A DNA stretch of 64,000 nucleotides from Methylomonas sp. UP202 (GTDB lineage: Bacteria > Pseudomonadota > Gammaproteobacteria > Methylococcales > Methylomonadaceae), in NCBI RefSeq assembly GCF_029910655.1, contig NZ_CP123897.1, positions 1,922,001 through 1,986,000 on the forward strand. The letters are read 5' to 3'. A program made the position numbers and the translations under genes. Shown in pieces: positions 1-8,111 of this stretch (within the stretch, counting starts at the first letter, position 1; each line of letters opens with the position of its first letter). The notes below the pieces were generated by a model, which was not told the DNA's origin, did not search any database, and saw nothing but the letters and a program-made list of their open reading frames with translations.

Positions 1-157
1 TCAAGAATTGAGTCCGGAACAATTGGCGCAAGTGAGCGGCGGGGTGGCGCTGTTGAACTGGAACGGCATTATCAACGGCGGCCGCTTGCTCCAACAGCTT
101 CAAGTCGCGCCGCAACTGGACGCGGGCCTGACGCTGAATAAATTCGCCGCATTCTAG
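1..157 (+). CDS. Double-glycine leader peptide (bacteriocin/RiPP-like precursor), 5' end missing
   Basis: The reading frame is open from base 2 to the TAG at 155-157, giving 51 visible residues. They begin QELSPEQLAQVSGG, which matches the classic double-glycine leader pattern (ELS..QL..VSGG) cleaved by C39 peptidases. Cutting after GG would release a 37-residue core starting VALLNWNG and ending LNKFAAF. The core has no cysteine and no serine, so a lanthipeptide or disulfide-bonded product is unlikely; an unmodified or weakly modified hydrophobic peptide fits better. The start codon lies before the window. An HlyD adaptor and a C39-domain ABC exporter follow downstream, which supports the reading. 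The product's activity cannot be judged from sequence. Confidence 0.75.
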   Translation, partial: QELSPEQLAQVSGGVALLNWNGIINGGRLLQQLQVAPQLDAGLTLNKFAAF

Positions 158-170
158 GGTTGATCGTGCC

Positions 171-605
171 ATGGCCTCGGAAACCTTAGTGTTGTGTCCC
201 AGCGCCCAACCGGATTGGGAGGGTAGTCAGGTCATCGGCGTGATGACCGGTTCGGCCGAGCAGCCGGAACTGGCTTATCTGAAGGAAGCGCTGCCGGTCA
301 CCGACGAGATCCTGGAAATGGCCGGACCGGTCACGCCCGGCGAAGTGTTTCGCTTTTCGGCGCCGTGTGCTTGCAGCGGATGCGGTCACTATCGGTCCGA
401 ACAGTCGAAGTGCGGTCTGGTCGAAAAGGTCGTGCGCTGGACCCCGGTGGTCGTCGAGCAGTTACCGACCTGTTCGATACGCTCGAACTGCCGCTGGTGG
501 CTGCAGGAGGGCAGGGACGCCTGCCTGCACTGCCCGCAAGTGGTGACCAACGACCTGAACCCGAGCGAGGACATGCGGCGGGCTTCGGATCTGGATGTCG
601 TCTGA
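171..605 (+). CDS. Cysteine-rich hypothetical protein in the peptide export locus
   Basis: A 144-residue soluble protein with nine cysteines at 9, 66, 68, 71, 81, 101, 107, 118 and 121. The last eight form the pattern CxCxxC-x9-C, then C-x5-C-x10-CxxC. This looks like a metal site (zinc or iron-sulfur) or a set of disulfides. There is no signal peptide and no membrane segment. The gene starts 13 bases after the peptide gene stop and ends 43 bases before the hlyD-like start, so it sits inside the putative export operon. I recognise no named family. Possible roles are maturation, immunity or chaperoning of the peptide; all of these are inference from position. The ribosome-binding site is weak (AGGG about 11 bases upstream). 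Confidence 0.65.
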   Translation: MASETLVLCPSAQPDWEGSQVIGVMTGSAEQPELAYLKEALPVTDEILEMAGPVTPGEVFRFSAPCACSGCGHYRSEQSKCGLVEKVVRWTPVVVEQLPTCSIRSNCRWWLQEGRDACLHCPQVVTNDLNPSEDMRRASDLDVV

Positions 606-648
606 GCGCCATGGTCTCGATCAGGCTATGCGAAGAGAAGGCGGCGAT

Positions 649-1899
649 ATGAACGAAACCGGATTGTTTCGAAGTCAGGCCCTGGCGTTCAAGCGCGACC
701 GGCCGCTCGGCGAGGCGATAGGCATCGCGTCGCCGGCACTGCCTTTACTCACCGCATTGGCGTCGGCGGCGGCGCTGGCCTTGATCGCTTTCGCCTGTTG
801 GGGCGAATATACCCGCAAGGCGCACGTCAGCGGGTATTTGGCGCCCAGCATGGGCTTGATCAAGGTTTACGCGCCGCAGTCCGGCACCATCGTCGAAAAG
901 CAGGTCGTCGAAGGCCAAAGCGTGAAGGCCGGCGATACGCTGTATGTACTGTCCACCGAAAGCGGTTCCAAGGAAACCCCGCAAGTGCAGACCGCCGCGC
1001 TCGAACAACTGCGTCAGCGCCGCGACAGTCTGACCGCCGAATTGAACCAGCGGGCCGAACTCGATCATATCGAATATCAAGCCTTGCTGGATCGCGAGCA
1101 AGGCCTGCGGCGCGAACTGCAACAACTGGACGGCGAGATCGCCACCCAGCAAGCCCGCGTCGACGGTTCGGCCAGCAGCGCCGAGCGGTTTCGGCAATTG
1201 GCCGGCAAGCATTTCGTGTCGCCGGTGCAAATCCAGCAAAAGCAGGACGAATGGCTGGACAACCAAGGCAAGCTACAAGCCTTGCAACGCAACCGGCTCA
1301 CCGCGCAGCGCGATTTGCAAGCCACTCAGACCGACATTGCCGGCGCCCGTTTGAAGTTCCAGAATCAGCGCGCCGCGATCGAACGCAACATTTCCGAATT
1401 GAACCAAAAAATCACCGAATCCGAATCCCGCCGCACCATCGTGATCAGCGCGCCGGAGGACGGCACGGCGACAGCGATCTTGGCCGAGCGCGGTCAAGTC
1501 GCCAATCCCGCCAATCCGCTGTTGTCGATCTTACCGGCCGGCGCGGCCTTGCGGGCCCAATTGATGGTACCGTCCAGCGCGATCGGCTTCGTCGAGACCG
1601 ATCAAACCGTGTTGATCCGCTACCAGGCATTTCCTTACCAACGCTTCGGCAGTTACAGCGGCCGGATTGTCGAAATCGCCAAAACGCTGATTAGTCCCAA
1701 GGATGCCGACCTGCCGATCGAACTGCAAGAGCCGGCGTATCGGGTGACGGTGGCCTTGGACCGGCAAGCGGTGTCGGCTTACAAACAAGAAATGCCGCTG
1801 CAATCCGGGATGCGTCTGGATGCCGATATTTGCTTGGACACCCGCCGCTTGATCGATTGGGTGTTCGATCCGCTGTACAGCTTAACCGGGAGAGTCTAA
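649..1899 (+). CDS. HlyD/CvaA-family membrane fusion protein of a peptide exporter
   Basis: A 416-residue periplasmic adaptor that links an inner-membrane ABC exporter to an outer-membrane channel. A short cytoplasmic N-terminus is followed by one membrane helix at about residues 30-50. A biotinyl-lipoyl-like half (YAPQSGTIVEKQVVEGQSVKAG), a long alpha-helical coiled-coil hairpin at about 110-270 and the second lipoyl half and beta-barrel (about 270-380) follow. The start chosen is ATG 649, preceded by AGAAGG at 636-641. An in-frame upstream start at 595 lacks such a site. The stop codon directly abuts the ATG of the ABC transporter, so the two are translationally linked. The length fits the CvaA/RaxA type used with double-glycine leader substrates. 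Confidence 0.9.
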   Translation: MNETGLFRSQALAFKRDRPLGEAIGIASPALPLLTALASAAALALIAFACWGEYTRKAHVSGYLAPSMGLIKVYAPQSGTIVEKQVVEGQSVKAGDTLYVLSTESGSKETPQVQTAALEQLRQRRDSLTAELNQRAELDHIEYQALLDREQGLRRELQQLDGEIATQQARVDGSASSAERFRQLAGKHFVSPVQIQQKQDEWLDNQGKLQALQRNRLTAQRDLQATQTDIAGARLKFQNQRAAIERNISELNQKITESESRRTIVISAPEDGTATAILAERGQVANPANPLLSILPAGAALRAQLMVPSSAIGFVETDQTVLIRYQAFPYQRFGSYSGRIVEIAKTLISPKDADLPIELQEPAYRVTVALDRQAVSAYKQEMPLQSGMRLDADICLDTRRLIDWVFDPLYSLTGRV

Positions 1900-4029
1900 A
1901 TGAGTGCGCCTATCGGGCTAAATTTCTCCGGCGGCAAGCGCACGCCGCTGATCCTGCAGACCGAAGCCGCCGAGTGCGGTTTGGCCTGCTTGGCGATGGT
2001 GGCCTCGCACCACGGCCATCGAGTTGATCTGGCTAGTCTGCGCCACCGCTTCGCGCTGTCGCTGAAGGGCGTGACCTTGAATCAGTTGATCGGTATTGCA
2101 GACCAATTGCAGCTGGCGTCCCGGCCGGTGCGTATCGATTTGCCGGACTTGAGCCGTTTGATCTTGCCGGCCGTCCTGCACTGGGATTTCAATCATTTTG
2201 TGGTTCTGACTCGGGTCGATAGCGGCCGGCTGGATATTCTCGATCCGGCCCAGGGCGCGCGCCGTGTGACTTACGCCGACGTCTCCAAACATTTTACCGG
2301 TGTCGCGCTGGAACTGGCGCCGACCCGCGAATTCGTGCCGCGCGAGGAACGCCGGCAAATCCAATTATCCCGCCTCATAGGCCAGTTGGACGGTGCAGCT
2401 CGCGCTATCTGGCAAATCGTGACCTTGGCCTTGGCCATCGAAGTGTTTGCCATCGTAGCGCCTTTTTTTCTGCAACTGGTGGTCGATCAAGCGGTAGTGG
2501 CTGGCGACCGGCATTTGCTGACGGTGCTGGGATTGGGATTTTCGTTATTGATGCTGATTCGGGTCGCGGTCACGGCGCTACGGTCCTGGTGGGTGCTGAT
2601 CTTGAGCAACTCGGCCAATTTGCAGTTATTGAGCAATCTGTTCGGCCATTTGCTGCGGCTACCGATGACGTATTTCGAGAAACGCCATTTGGGCGACATC
2701 GTGTCGCGCTTCGAATCGATGAACGCGATTCAACGCACGCTGACCGGCAGTTTTTTGGAGGCTATCCTCGACGGCATCATGGCGGCGGTCACACTGGGCA
2801 TGATGTGGTTTTACAGCGGCCCGCTGGCTTTGGTCGTGGTGGCGGCGGCGGTCGGTTACGGCTTGCTGCGCTTGGCTTTGTTCAGACCGCTGAAAGAGGC
2901 GACCGAGGAGCAGATTCTGCGCGGCGCCAAGCAACAAAGCAATTTGCTGGAAACGGTGCGCGGCATGCAGAGTGTCAAGTTGTTCAATCGTCAACTGCAG
3001 CGCCGGGTGCAATATCAAAACCTGTTGGTCGAGCACTTTAACGCCGGCATTCGGGTCCAAAAGCTGGGTTTGTTGTATCGGACCTGTAACGGCTTGCTGT
3101 TCGGCATCGAAAATGTCGCGGTGATTTGGTTGGGCGCCTTGTTCATTCTCGACGGCGGATTTTCGGTGGGGATGCTGTTTGCGTTTATGTCGTTCAAGGA
3201 CCAGTTTACCGACCGGGTCGGCGGCTTCATCGAAAAAGGCATCGAATTCAAGATGCTGGCGCTACATACCGAACGGGTCGCCGATATTGCGTTGCACGAA
3301 ACCGAAGCCGAGCGCTTGGCGGCGATGCCCGCCGAGGACAGCCGGCTGCCGGCGATTAAAATTGAGAATCTGGAATTCCGTTACGCGCCCAGCGAACCGC
3401 CGGTACTGCAAAATCTGAATCTGGAAATCGCCGCCGGCGAATCGGTGGCCATCGTCGGGCCGTCCGGTTACGGCAAAACCACATTGGCGAAGCTGATCCT
3501 CGGCCTGTTGCAACCGGTGCAAGGCGAGATTCGGATTGCCGGTACCCGCTTGAGCCAAATTGACACCCGAGCCTACCGCGACATGGTGGCGGCGGTGATG
3601 CAGGAAGACCAGTTGTTCGCCGGCTCCATCGCCGAGAATATCTGTTTCTTCGATGCCGTGCCCGACCAGGCCTGGATAGAGACGTGTGCGCAATTGGCGG
3701 CGGTGCATCACGACATTGCCGCGATGCCGATGGCCTATAACACCTTGATCGGCGACATGGGCACGGTCTTGTCGGGCGGCCAGAAACAACGGGTGTTGCT
3801 GGCCCGCGCGCTGTATAAACGCCCGAAAATTCTGATCCTCGACGAAGCCACCAGCCATCTGGACGTGGCTCGCGAAAAATCGGTCAATGCGGCGATTGGC
3901 CAACTCAAGTTAACCCGCATCATCATCGCCCACCGCCCGGAAACGATAGCGTCGGTGGATAGAGTGATCGACCTGCAAGCTTTGGCGCAAGCCGACGCTC
4001 CAGGGCCGAACAGAAAGCTAACGGCTTGA
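1900..4029 (+). CDS. Peptidase-containing ABC transporter (C39 bacteriocin exporter)
   Basis: A 709-residue PCAT protein that cleaves the double-glycine leader and exports the core peptide. The N-terminal C39 peptidase carries Gln20, catalytic Cys26 (AECGLAC), His98 (NHFVVL) and Asp114 (DILDPAQG). The membrane domain spans about 165-440. The nucleotide-binding domain has a Walker A GPSGYGKTT at about 519-527, signature LSGGQKQR near 624, Walker B LILDEATSHLD near 646 and the switch His in IIAHR. All catalytic residues are present, so the enzyme should be active. It directly follows the adaptor gene, and the likely substrate is the double-glycine peptide at the window start. It resembles CvaB/RaxB. 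Specificity cannot be read from sequence. Confidence 0.95.
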   Translation: MSAPIGLNFSGGKRTPLILQTEAAECGLACLAMVASHHGHRVDLASLRHRFALSLKGVTLNQLIGIADQLQLASRPVRIDLPDLSRLILPAVLHWDFNHFVVLTRVDSGRLDILDPAQGARRVTYADVSKHFTGVALELAPTREFVPREERRQIQLSRLIGQLDGAARAIWQIVTLALAIEVFAIVAPFFLQLVVDQAVVAGDRHLLTVLGLGFSLLMLIRVAVTALRSWWVLILSNSANLQLLSNLFGHLLRLPMTYFEKRHLGDIVSRFESMNAIQRTLTGSFLEAILDGIMAAVTLGMMWFYSGPLALVVVAAAVGYGLLRLALFRPLKEATEEQILRGAKQQSNLLETVRGMQSVKLFNRQLQRRVQYQNLLVEHFNAGIRVQKLGLLYRTCNGLLFGIENVAVIWLGALFILDGGFSVGMLFAFMSFKDQFTDRVGGFIEKGIEFKMLALHTERVADIALHETEAERLAAMPAEDSRLPAIKIENLEFRYAPSEPPVLQNLNLEIAAGESVAIVGPSGYGKTTLAKLILGLLQPVQGEIRIAGTRLSQIDTRAYRDMVAAVMQEDQLFAGSIAENICFFDAVPDQAWIETCAQLAAVHHDIAAMPMAYNTLIGDMGTVLSGGQKQRVLLARALYKRPKILILDEATSHLDVAREKSVNAAIGQLKLTRIIIAHRPETIASVDRVIDLQALAQADAPGPNRKLTA

Positions 4030-4332
4030 TGGTTTCCGCTTCCGTGGGACTGTCCTCGAAGAAGCCGGTTGAAAGCAGCGGCGGCAGTCTCGGGCCGTCG
4101 GTCTTTGTTAAACGGCAAGTCCTCCGCGTCAGCCGAACTGGCTTGAATCGAGCGATTCCCGGCCAGCCCAGCCACCGCTAGCCGTTGAGCGCGTCGTTAA
4201 CCCCCGGCGCGGCATTCAATCCCAAACGATTCGCGGGCCGAGCTTGACTCTAACGCGCCAAGTTGGCTAAGTTAGTCCGGACCGCCGCGCCTTATACGGT
4301 GCCGCTGCTTGTCATCCACTGGAGATTCGCCC
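4030..4332. other. Intergenic region between ABC exporter and patatin-like gene
   Basis: About 300 bases without a convincing gene. I see no clear hairpin with a T tract after the exporter gene and no strong promoter hexamers. The only useful signal is GGAG at 4321-4324, eight bases before the ATG of the downstream gene. Confidence 0.5.
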
Positions 4333-6846
4333 ATGTCCGAAGCCATGTCACTCGCCGAGCGACCCAGCGCCGCCGATAAAAAGGCCGCCCACGAATTCCT
4401 GACCGAACTGCGTACCCGCATCGCGACTCAAAGTCTGCCGTATCAATACGGTATCGAAGCCAGCGCCTTGCAAAGTCTGTTCGACTTGTTCGGTTTCGGC
4501 CGGACCGCGATCAAGGACAATCCCGGCTGCGAACTGTTTGCCGCCAAAGTCACGCAGTTGCTCAATGTCGAGTTACGGCCGGTGACTTCGAAATGGCACA
4601 GGGCCAAGGAAGCCGGCGTATTGGATTCGCGCGACGGCGCCGACGCGTTTCGTGGCGAATTGCACCGGATACAGCGGGTGCTGCGCGAATTCGCCGACGA
4701 ATTCCATCAAATGGCCTACGGGACCAGTTGGCGGGACCAGGATTGTCCGGGGGCCTTGGCACAGGAAGACGTCGAGGGCTTGTTCGAGGCTTTGCGCTTC
4801 GGCATTCCCGATGCCTACTTGCCGGACGGCGACCCCAGGGAGATTAACCGAGACGAAGCCGGCGATATCGGTCAGCGCCGGAAACAGTACTTGATCGAAA
4901 CGCCGGAGGGTGAGGACGCGGTTGGGCTGGCCTTGTCCGGCGGCGGCATTCGTTCGGCGACGTTTGGCCTGGGTGTCGTGCAGGTGCTGGCCGACCATCT
5001 ATTGCTGCATCAGGTGGATTATCTGTCCACGGTTTCCGGTGGCGGCTACACCGGCAGTTTCATCAGCAGCCGTTTGAGCGAAGGCGTTTCGGTGTGTGAT
5101 TTAGGTAAGCCGCACGGGCCGGACCCCGATCCGATTCGCTATGTTCGGCAACGCGCCAAATTTTTGTCCGCCCAAAACCTGAAGCAAGCTTGGGGCATGG
5201 CCACAGCCACGTTGGGCGGTATGTTATTGAACTGGACGGCACCGCTGTTTGTGATTGCGGCGATTGTCGAGTTAACGCTGCTGACCCAACCCTTTTTAAA
5301 GGGCTATTGGCAAGAAGCATTAAATGTTCTAGCCGGGCTATCCGCGCTCAGTTTGATCGGCTGGGGCGTGGCGATGCGCTGGCGCCCCGATTACGCGAGC
5401 AAGGCCGGTTGGTTGTTCGGTACGCTCACCGGTTTCACGTTGTTGGGTTACTCCGCGCAAGCCATCGGCAACGGCTATAAAATCGCGCTGGATGTTTATG
5501 TTTGGTTGAAAGCCCACTGGACATTTCCGGCCGTCATCGGCGGCTTGATTACCGCGACGCCGGCGGCGATGCGATTTCTGCCTATCTTCAAGGAACCCAA
5601 ACTGCGGCGTATCGTGTTGCAGGTTTTGTTATGGTCGGCGGGCTTGTTGATTCCAATCGTGGGCCTGTTGCTGGGTTACGCGCTTTGGCATTTGCGGACC
5701 ATCAACGTGGCGGTGCCGGTATTGGAATGCGTACCCGGCGACTGGGCGCTGCTGGCTATCCTGGCCGCCTCAGGCGTCATCGCCTTTTGGGTATTGAATA
5801 TTAATTTGACCGGTCCGCACCGCTTGTACCGGGACGGCTTGTCCCGGACGTTTATCGGCACGGTCGAGCAGCCTTATCGAATCGTCGAGTTGGCGAAACT
5901 GAATAGCGGAAACCAGGCGCCTTACCATCTGGTAAACACCGCGCTAAACCTGCCGTCCAGCGAACGTCCCAATCTGCAGGATAGACGTTGCGACTTCTTT
6001 TTGTTTTCCAAGTACTGGATAGGCGCGCCTTCGGTCGGTTACGCCGAAACAACCCGTTGGCGAGCCAACGGCAAACCGGTGGATCTGGCCACCGCGATGG
6101 CGACTTCGGGCGCCGCGCTTTCCGCTCACATGGGTTTGGGCGCGATGCCGACGCTGACAGCGTTGTTGGCGGTACTAAATTTACGATTGGGATTCTGGAT
6201 CAAGAATCCACGGATATGGTCGCCGTTTTCGGAACCCGGCTTCTTGTGCTTGATTCGGGAAATGTTCGGTGTCGGGATGTCGGAACGCAAGGCTTGGCTG
6301 AATCTGTCCGACGGCGGGCATATCGAGAATATGGCGGTGTACGAATTGTTGCGGCGGCGCTGTAAATTCATCGTCTGCGTGGACGGCGAGGCCGATCCGG
6401 GATTTGGCTTCGGCGGTTTGATGACTTTGGTACGCCACGCCCAAATCGATTTCGGCGTGCGCATCGATCCTGTGTTGGACGACATCCGCCCGAATCCGGC
6501 CAGCGGTTTCAGCCGGAGCCACGCCCATTTTTGCGTGATTGACTATCCTGCCATCGATGCCACGCCGGCCGGTACCGGTTTCTTGTTGTACTTGAAACTG
6601 TCGGTCACCGGCAACGAGCCGGCGCTGATCGAACGCTACCGTCTGAACCACCCGGATTTCCCGCACCAAACCACGCTGGATCAATTCTTCGACGAAGAAC
6701 AATTCGAAGCCTACCGGCAACTGGGTGTGCATGTCGCCGAAGGTTTGTTTTCCCGCGCGCTGGTTGGCGCCAAGCCACCTAAGACCATCGCCGCCTGGTT
6801 CAGAAGCTTGGCGGAGAATCTATTGCTGCCAAGTCGAGCACGGTAG
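4333..6846 (+). CDS. Patatin-like phospholipase with internal membrane domain
   Basis: An 837-residue protein with the patatin catalytic pieces split around a membrane region. The oxyanion-hole motif SGGGIRSATFG lies near residue 202. The nucleophile is Ser235 in STVSGGGY, where the first Gly of GxSxG is replaced by Thr. The catalytic Asp is Asp660 in LSDGGHIEN. Between Ser and Asp are roughly six hydrophobic helices (about 290-510), so the active site is probably assembled at the membrane. The start at ATG 4333 is supported by GGAG eight bases upstream; a TTG start at 4309 would add eight residues and is less likely. The expected activity is acyl-ester hydrolysis of membrane lipids. The substrate is unknown, and the gene has no operon partner. 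Confidence 0.85.
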   Translation: MSEAMSLAERPSAADKKAAHEFLTELRTRIATQSLPYQYGIEASALQSLFDLFGFGRTAIKDNPGCELFAAKVTQLLNVELRPVTSKWHRAKEAGVLDSRDGADAFRGELHRIQRVLREFADEFHQMAYGTSWRDQDCPGALAQEDVEGLFEALRFGIPDAYLPDGDPREINRDEAGDIGQRRKQYLIETPEGEDAVGLALSGGGIRSATFGLGVVQVLADHLLLHQVDYLSTVSGGGYTGSFISSRLSEGVSVCDLGKPHGPDPDPIRYVRQRAKFLSAQNLKQAWGMATATLGGMLLNWTAPLFVIAAIVELTLLTQPFLKGYWQEALNVLAGLSALSLIGWGVAMRWRPDYASKAGWLFGTLTGFTLLGYSAQAIGNGYKIALDVYVWLKAHWTFPAVIGGLITATPAAMRFLPIFKEPKLRRIVLQVLLWSAGLLIPIVGLLLGYALWHLRTINVAVPVLECVPGDWALLAILAASGVIAFWVLNINLTGPHRLYRDGLSRTFIGTVEQPYRIVELAKLNSGNQAPYHLVNTALNLPSSERPNLQDRRCDFFLFSKYWIGAPSVGYAETTRWRANGKPVDLATAMATSGAALSAHMGLGAMPTLTALLAVLNLRLGFWIKNPRIWSPFSEPGFLCLIREMFGVGMSERKAWLNLSDGGHIENMAVYELLRRRCKFIVCVDGEADPGFGFGGLMTLVRHAQIDFGVRIDPVLDDIRPNPASGFSRSHAHFCVIDYPAIDATPAGTGFLLYLKLSVTGNEPALIERYRLNHPDFPHQTTLDQFFDEEQFEAYRQLGVHVAEGLFSRALVGAKPPKTIAAWFRSLAENLLLPSRAR

Positions 6847-7008
6847 CGCTTGGTTTGAATGGAGTTACATCCTAGCGTTCTTGAAAAGATTTTCGCCCCG
6901 GAAAATGAAAACGATGGGCGTGGGTGCTGCTTTAGCCGCGATCGAGGGCGTTCCGACACCGGTATGTCCATACCACGCCCAACGACTTCCTTAAGTTACA
7001 AGCGAAGC

Positions 7009-7049
7009 GCCCAACCGCTGGCTGAGCGGAGCCCAACCGCCGGCTGAGC
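7009..7049. repeat. Short tandem direct repeat
   Basis: Two copies of a 19-base unit (GCCCAACCGCYGGCTGAGC) at 7009-7027 and 7031-7049 differ at one position and are separated by three bases. They lie between the convergent patatin-like and lectin-like genes. No function is evident. Confidence 0.55.
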
Positions 7050-7123
7050 CAATGACGCGCCGGGTCTTCAACGCCACGGCCGAAGCTCGGTCGCCGCGAC
7101 AGCAACCTAAGTTGCGACGAAAC

Positions 7124-7810
7124 CTAGTCGGCGGCAAAACAATAGAAATAGCCGGCCCCGCCGGTAGCGACCAGGTTTTCCTGGCTGCAACCCCGGCTGT
7201 CGTGGGTTGAGTTCCACGACACGTTACCGCCGGTGCGGCCGCCGTTGGTGCGGTCGAAATGGCCGACGCGGACCGTGCCTTCGCCGCTGCTCGTGTAATT
7301 TTTGCAGGTGTGGTCGGCGGCATCGGTATAGGCCGTGCCGTCCGGTTTAGACCCGGTCAGGATATCGTGTTCGTTCGGCGTGTCGCCGACGCCTTTCAGC
7401 GCTTCGCCTTTCTCGGTGTACGCGGTCTTTTTATGCAGATTGTTACCCAACTGCGCCAGTTCCAAGGTATCGCCGTGCAAATGCGCGACGTCGTTCGCGA
7501 CGATGACGCCGGCGGCATTGGCCCAAGGTCCTTTACCGATGCGGTCGCGGGCATTGACGGCGGGCTGGCCGCCGCTGGGCTGGGTGCTGAGATACGCATG
7601 CCAGGTTCGGTGGCCGGCACCGACCGCGCCGGCCAGTTGTTGGCAATGAGCATCGGCGCCGGCTAAGCCGCCCAGGTCGGCGCCCTTGCCCAGTCCGGTA
7701 CTGGTCACGAAAAAGCCCAAGGGCGGTTTGGCGGCTTCCGGCGCTTGTTGAGCAAGGGCGGCTTGACTGCCTAAAAGCCACAGGCCGGCAACGAAACAAG
7801 TTTTCTTCAT
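7124..7810 (-). CDS. Secreted lectin-like protein
   Basis: A 228-residue protein with a signal peptide (MKKTCFVAGLWLLG followed by AALAQQA, cleavage probably after ALA). The mature part begins GFFVTSTGLGKGADLGGLAG and ends with a cysteine-containing block, SRGCSQENL then GAGYFYCFAAD. This matches a family of bacterial secreted proteins annotated as lectin or C-type-lectin-like. The four cysteines of the mature part (in DAHCQQL, DHTCKNY, RGCSQ and FYCFA) could form two disulfides. The start at 7810 is chosen because the signal peptide begins there; an upstream in-frame start would add 13 polar residues. Ligand and role are unknown. The gene stands alone, convergent with the patatin-like gene. 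Confidence 0.7.
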   Translation of the reverse strand: MKKTCFVAGLWLLGSQAALAQQAPEAAKPPLGFFVTSTGLGKGADLGGLAGADAHCQQLAGAVGAGHRTWHAYLSTQPSGGQPAVNARDRIGKGPWANAAGVIVANDVAHLHGDTLELAQLGNNLHKKTAYTEKGEALKGVGDTPNEHDILTGSKPDGTAYTDAADHTCKNYTSSGEGTVRVGHFDRTNGGRTGGNVSWNSTHDSRGCSQENLVATGGAGYFYCFAAD

Positions 7811-8111
7811 GTGATGTTCTCTCAATTGGAATGAATACGGCAGGCTCACTGTTAAGCCTACAACCAGGCACGGCGGCAGTTATCGTGCCAACTGCTCGAA
7901 TCGCGCGGTGACAGGCGGCAACGCGTTTCTAAGGCGGTTGGGCTGTTGGTACTCGGGCAGGTATTGCTGGCGACATGCTGAAAAATCAGCAGTGGTTGGC
8001 CGCGATCGAGCGTTGCCCGCCAACGTGCGTACAGGCGGAAACGCCGAGTGAAAACCCGGAGTCTGTACTAAGCTGGACAGCGTTTTCATCGCGACATCCG
8101 AGGTCATTCCG

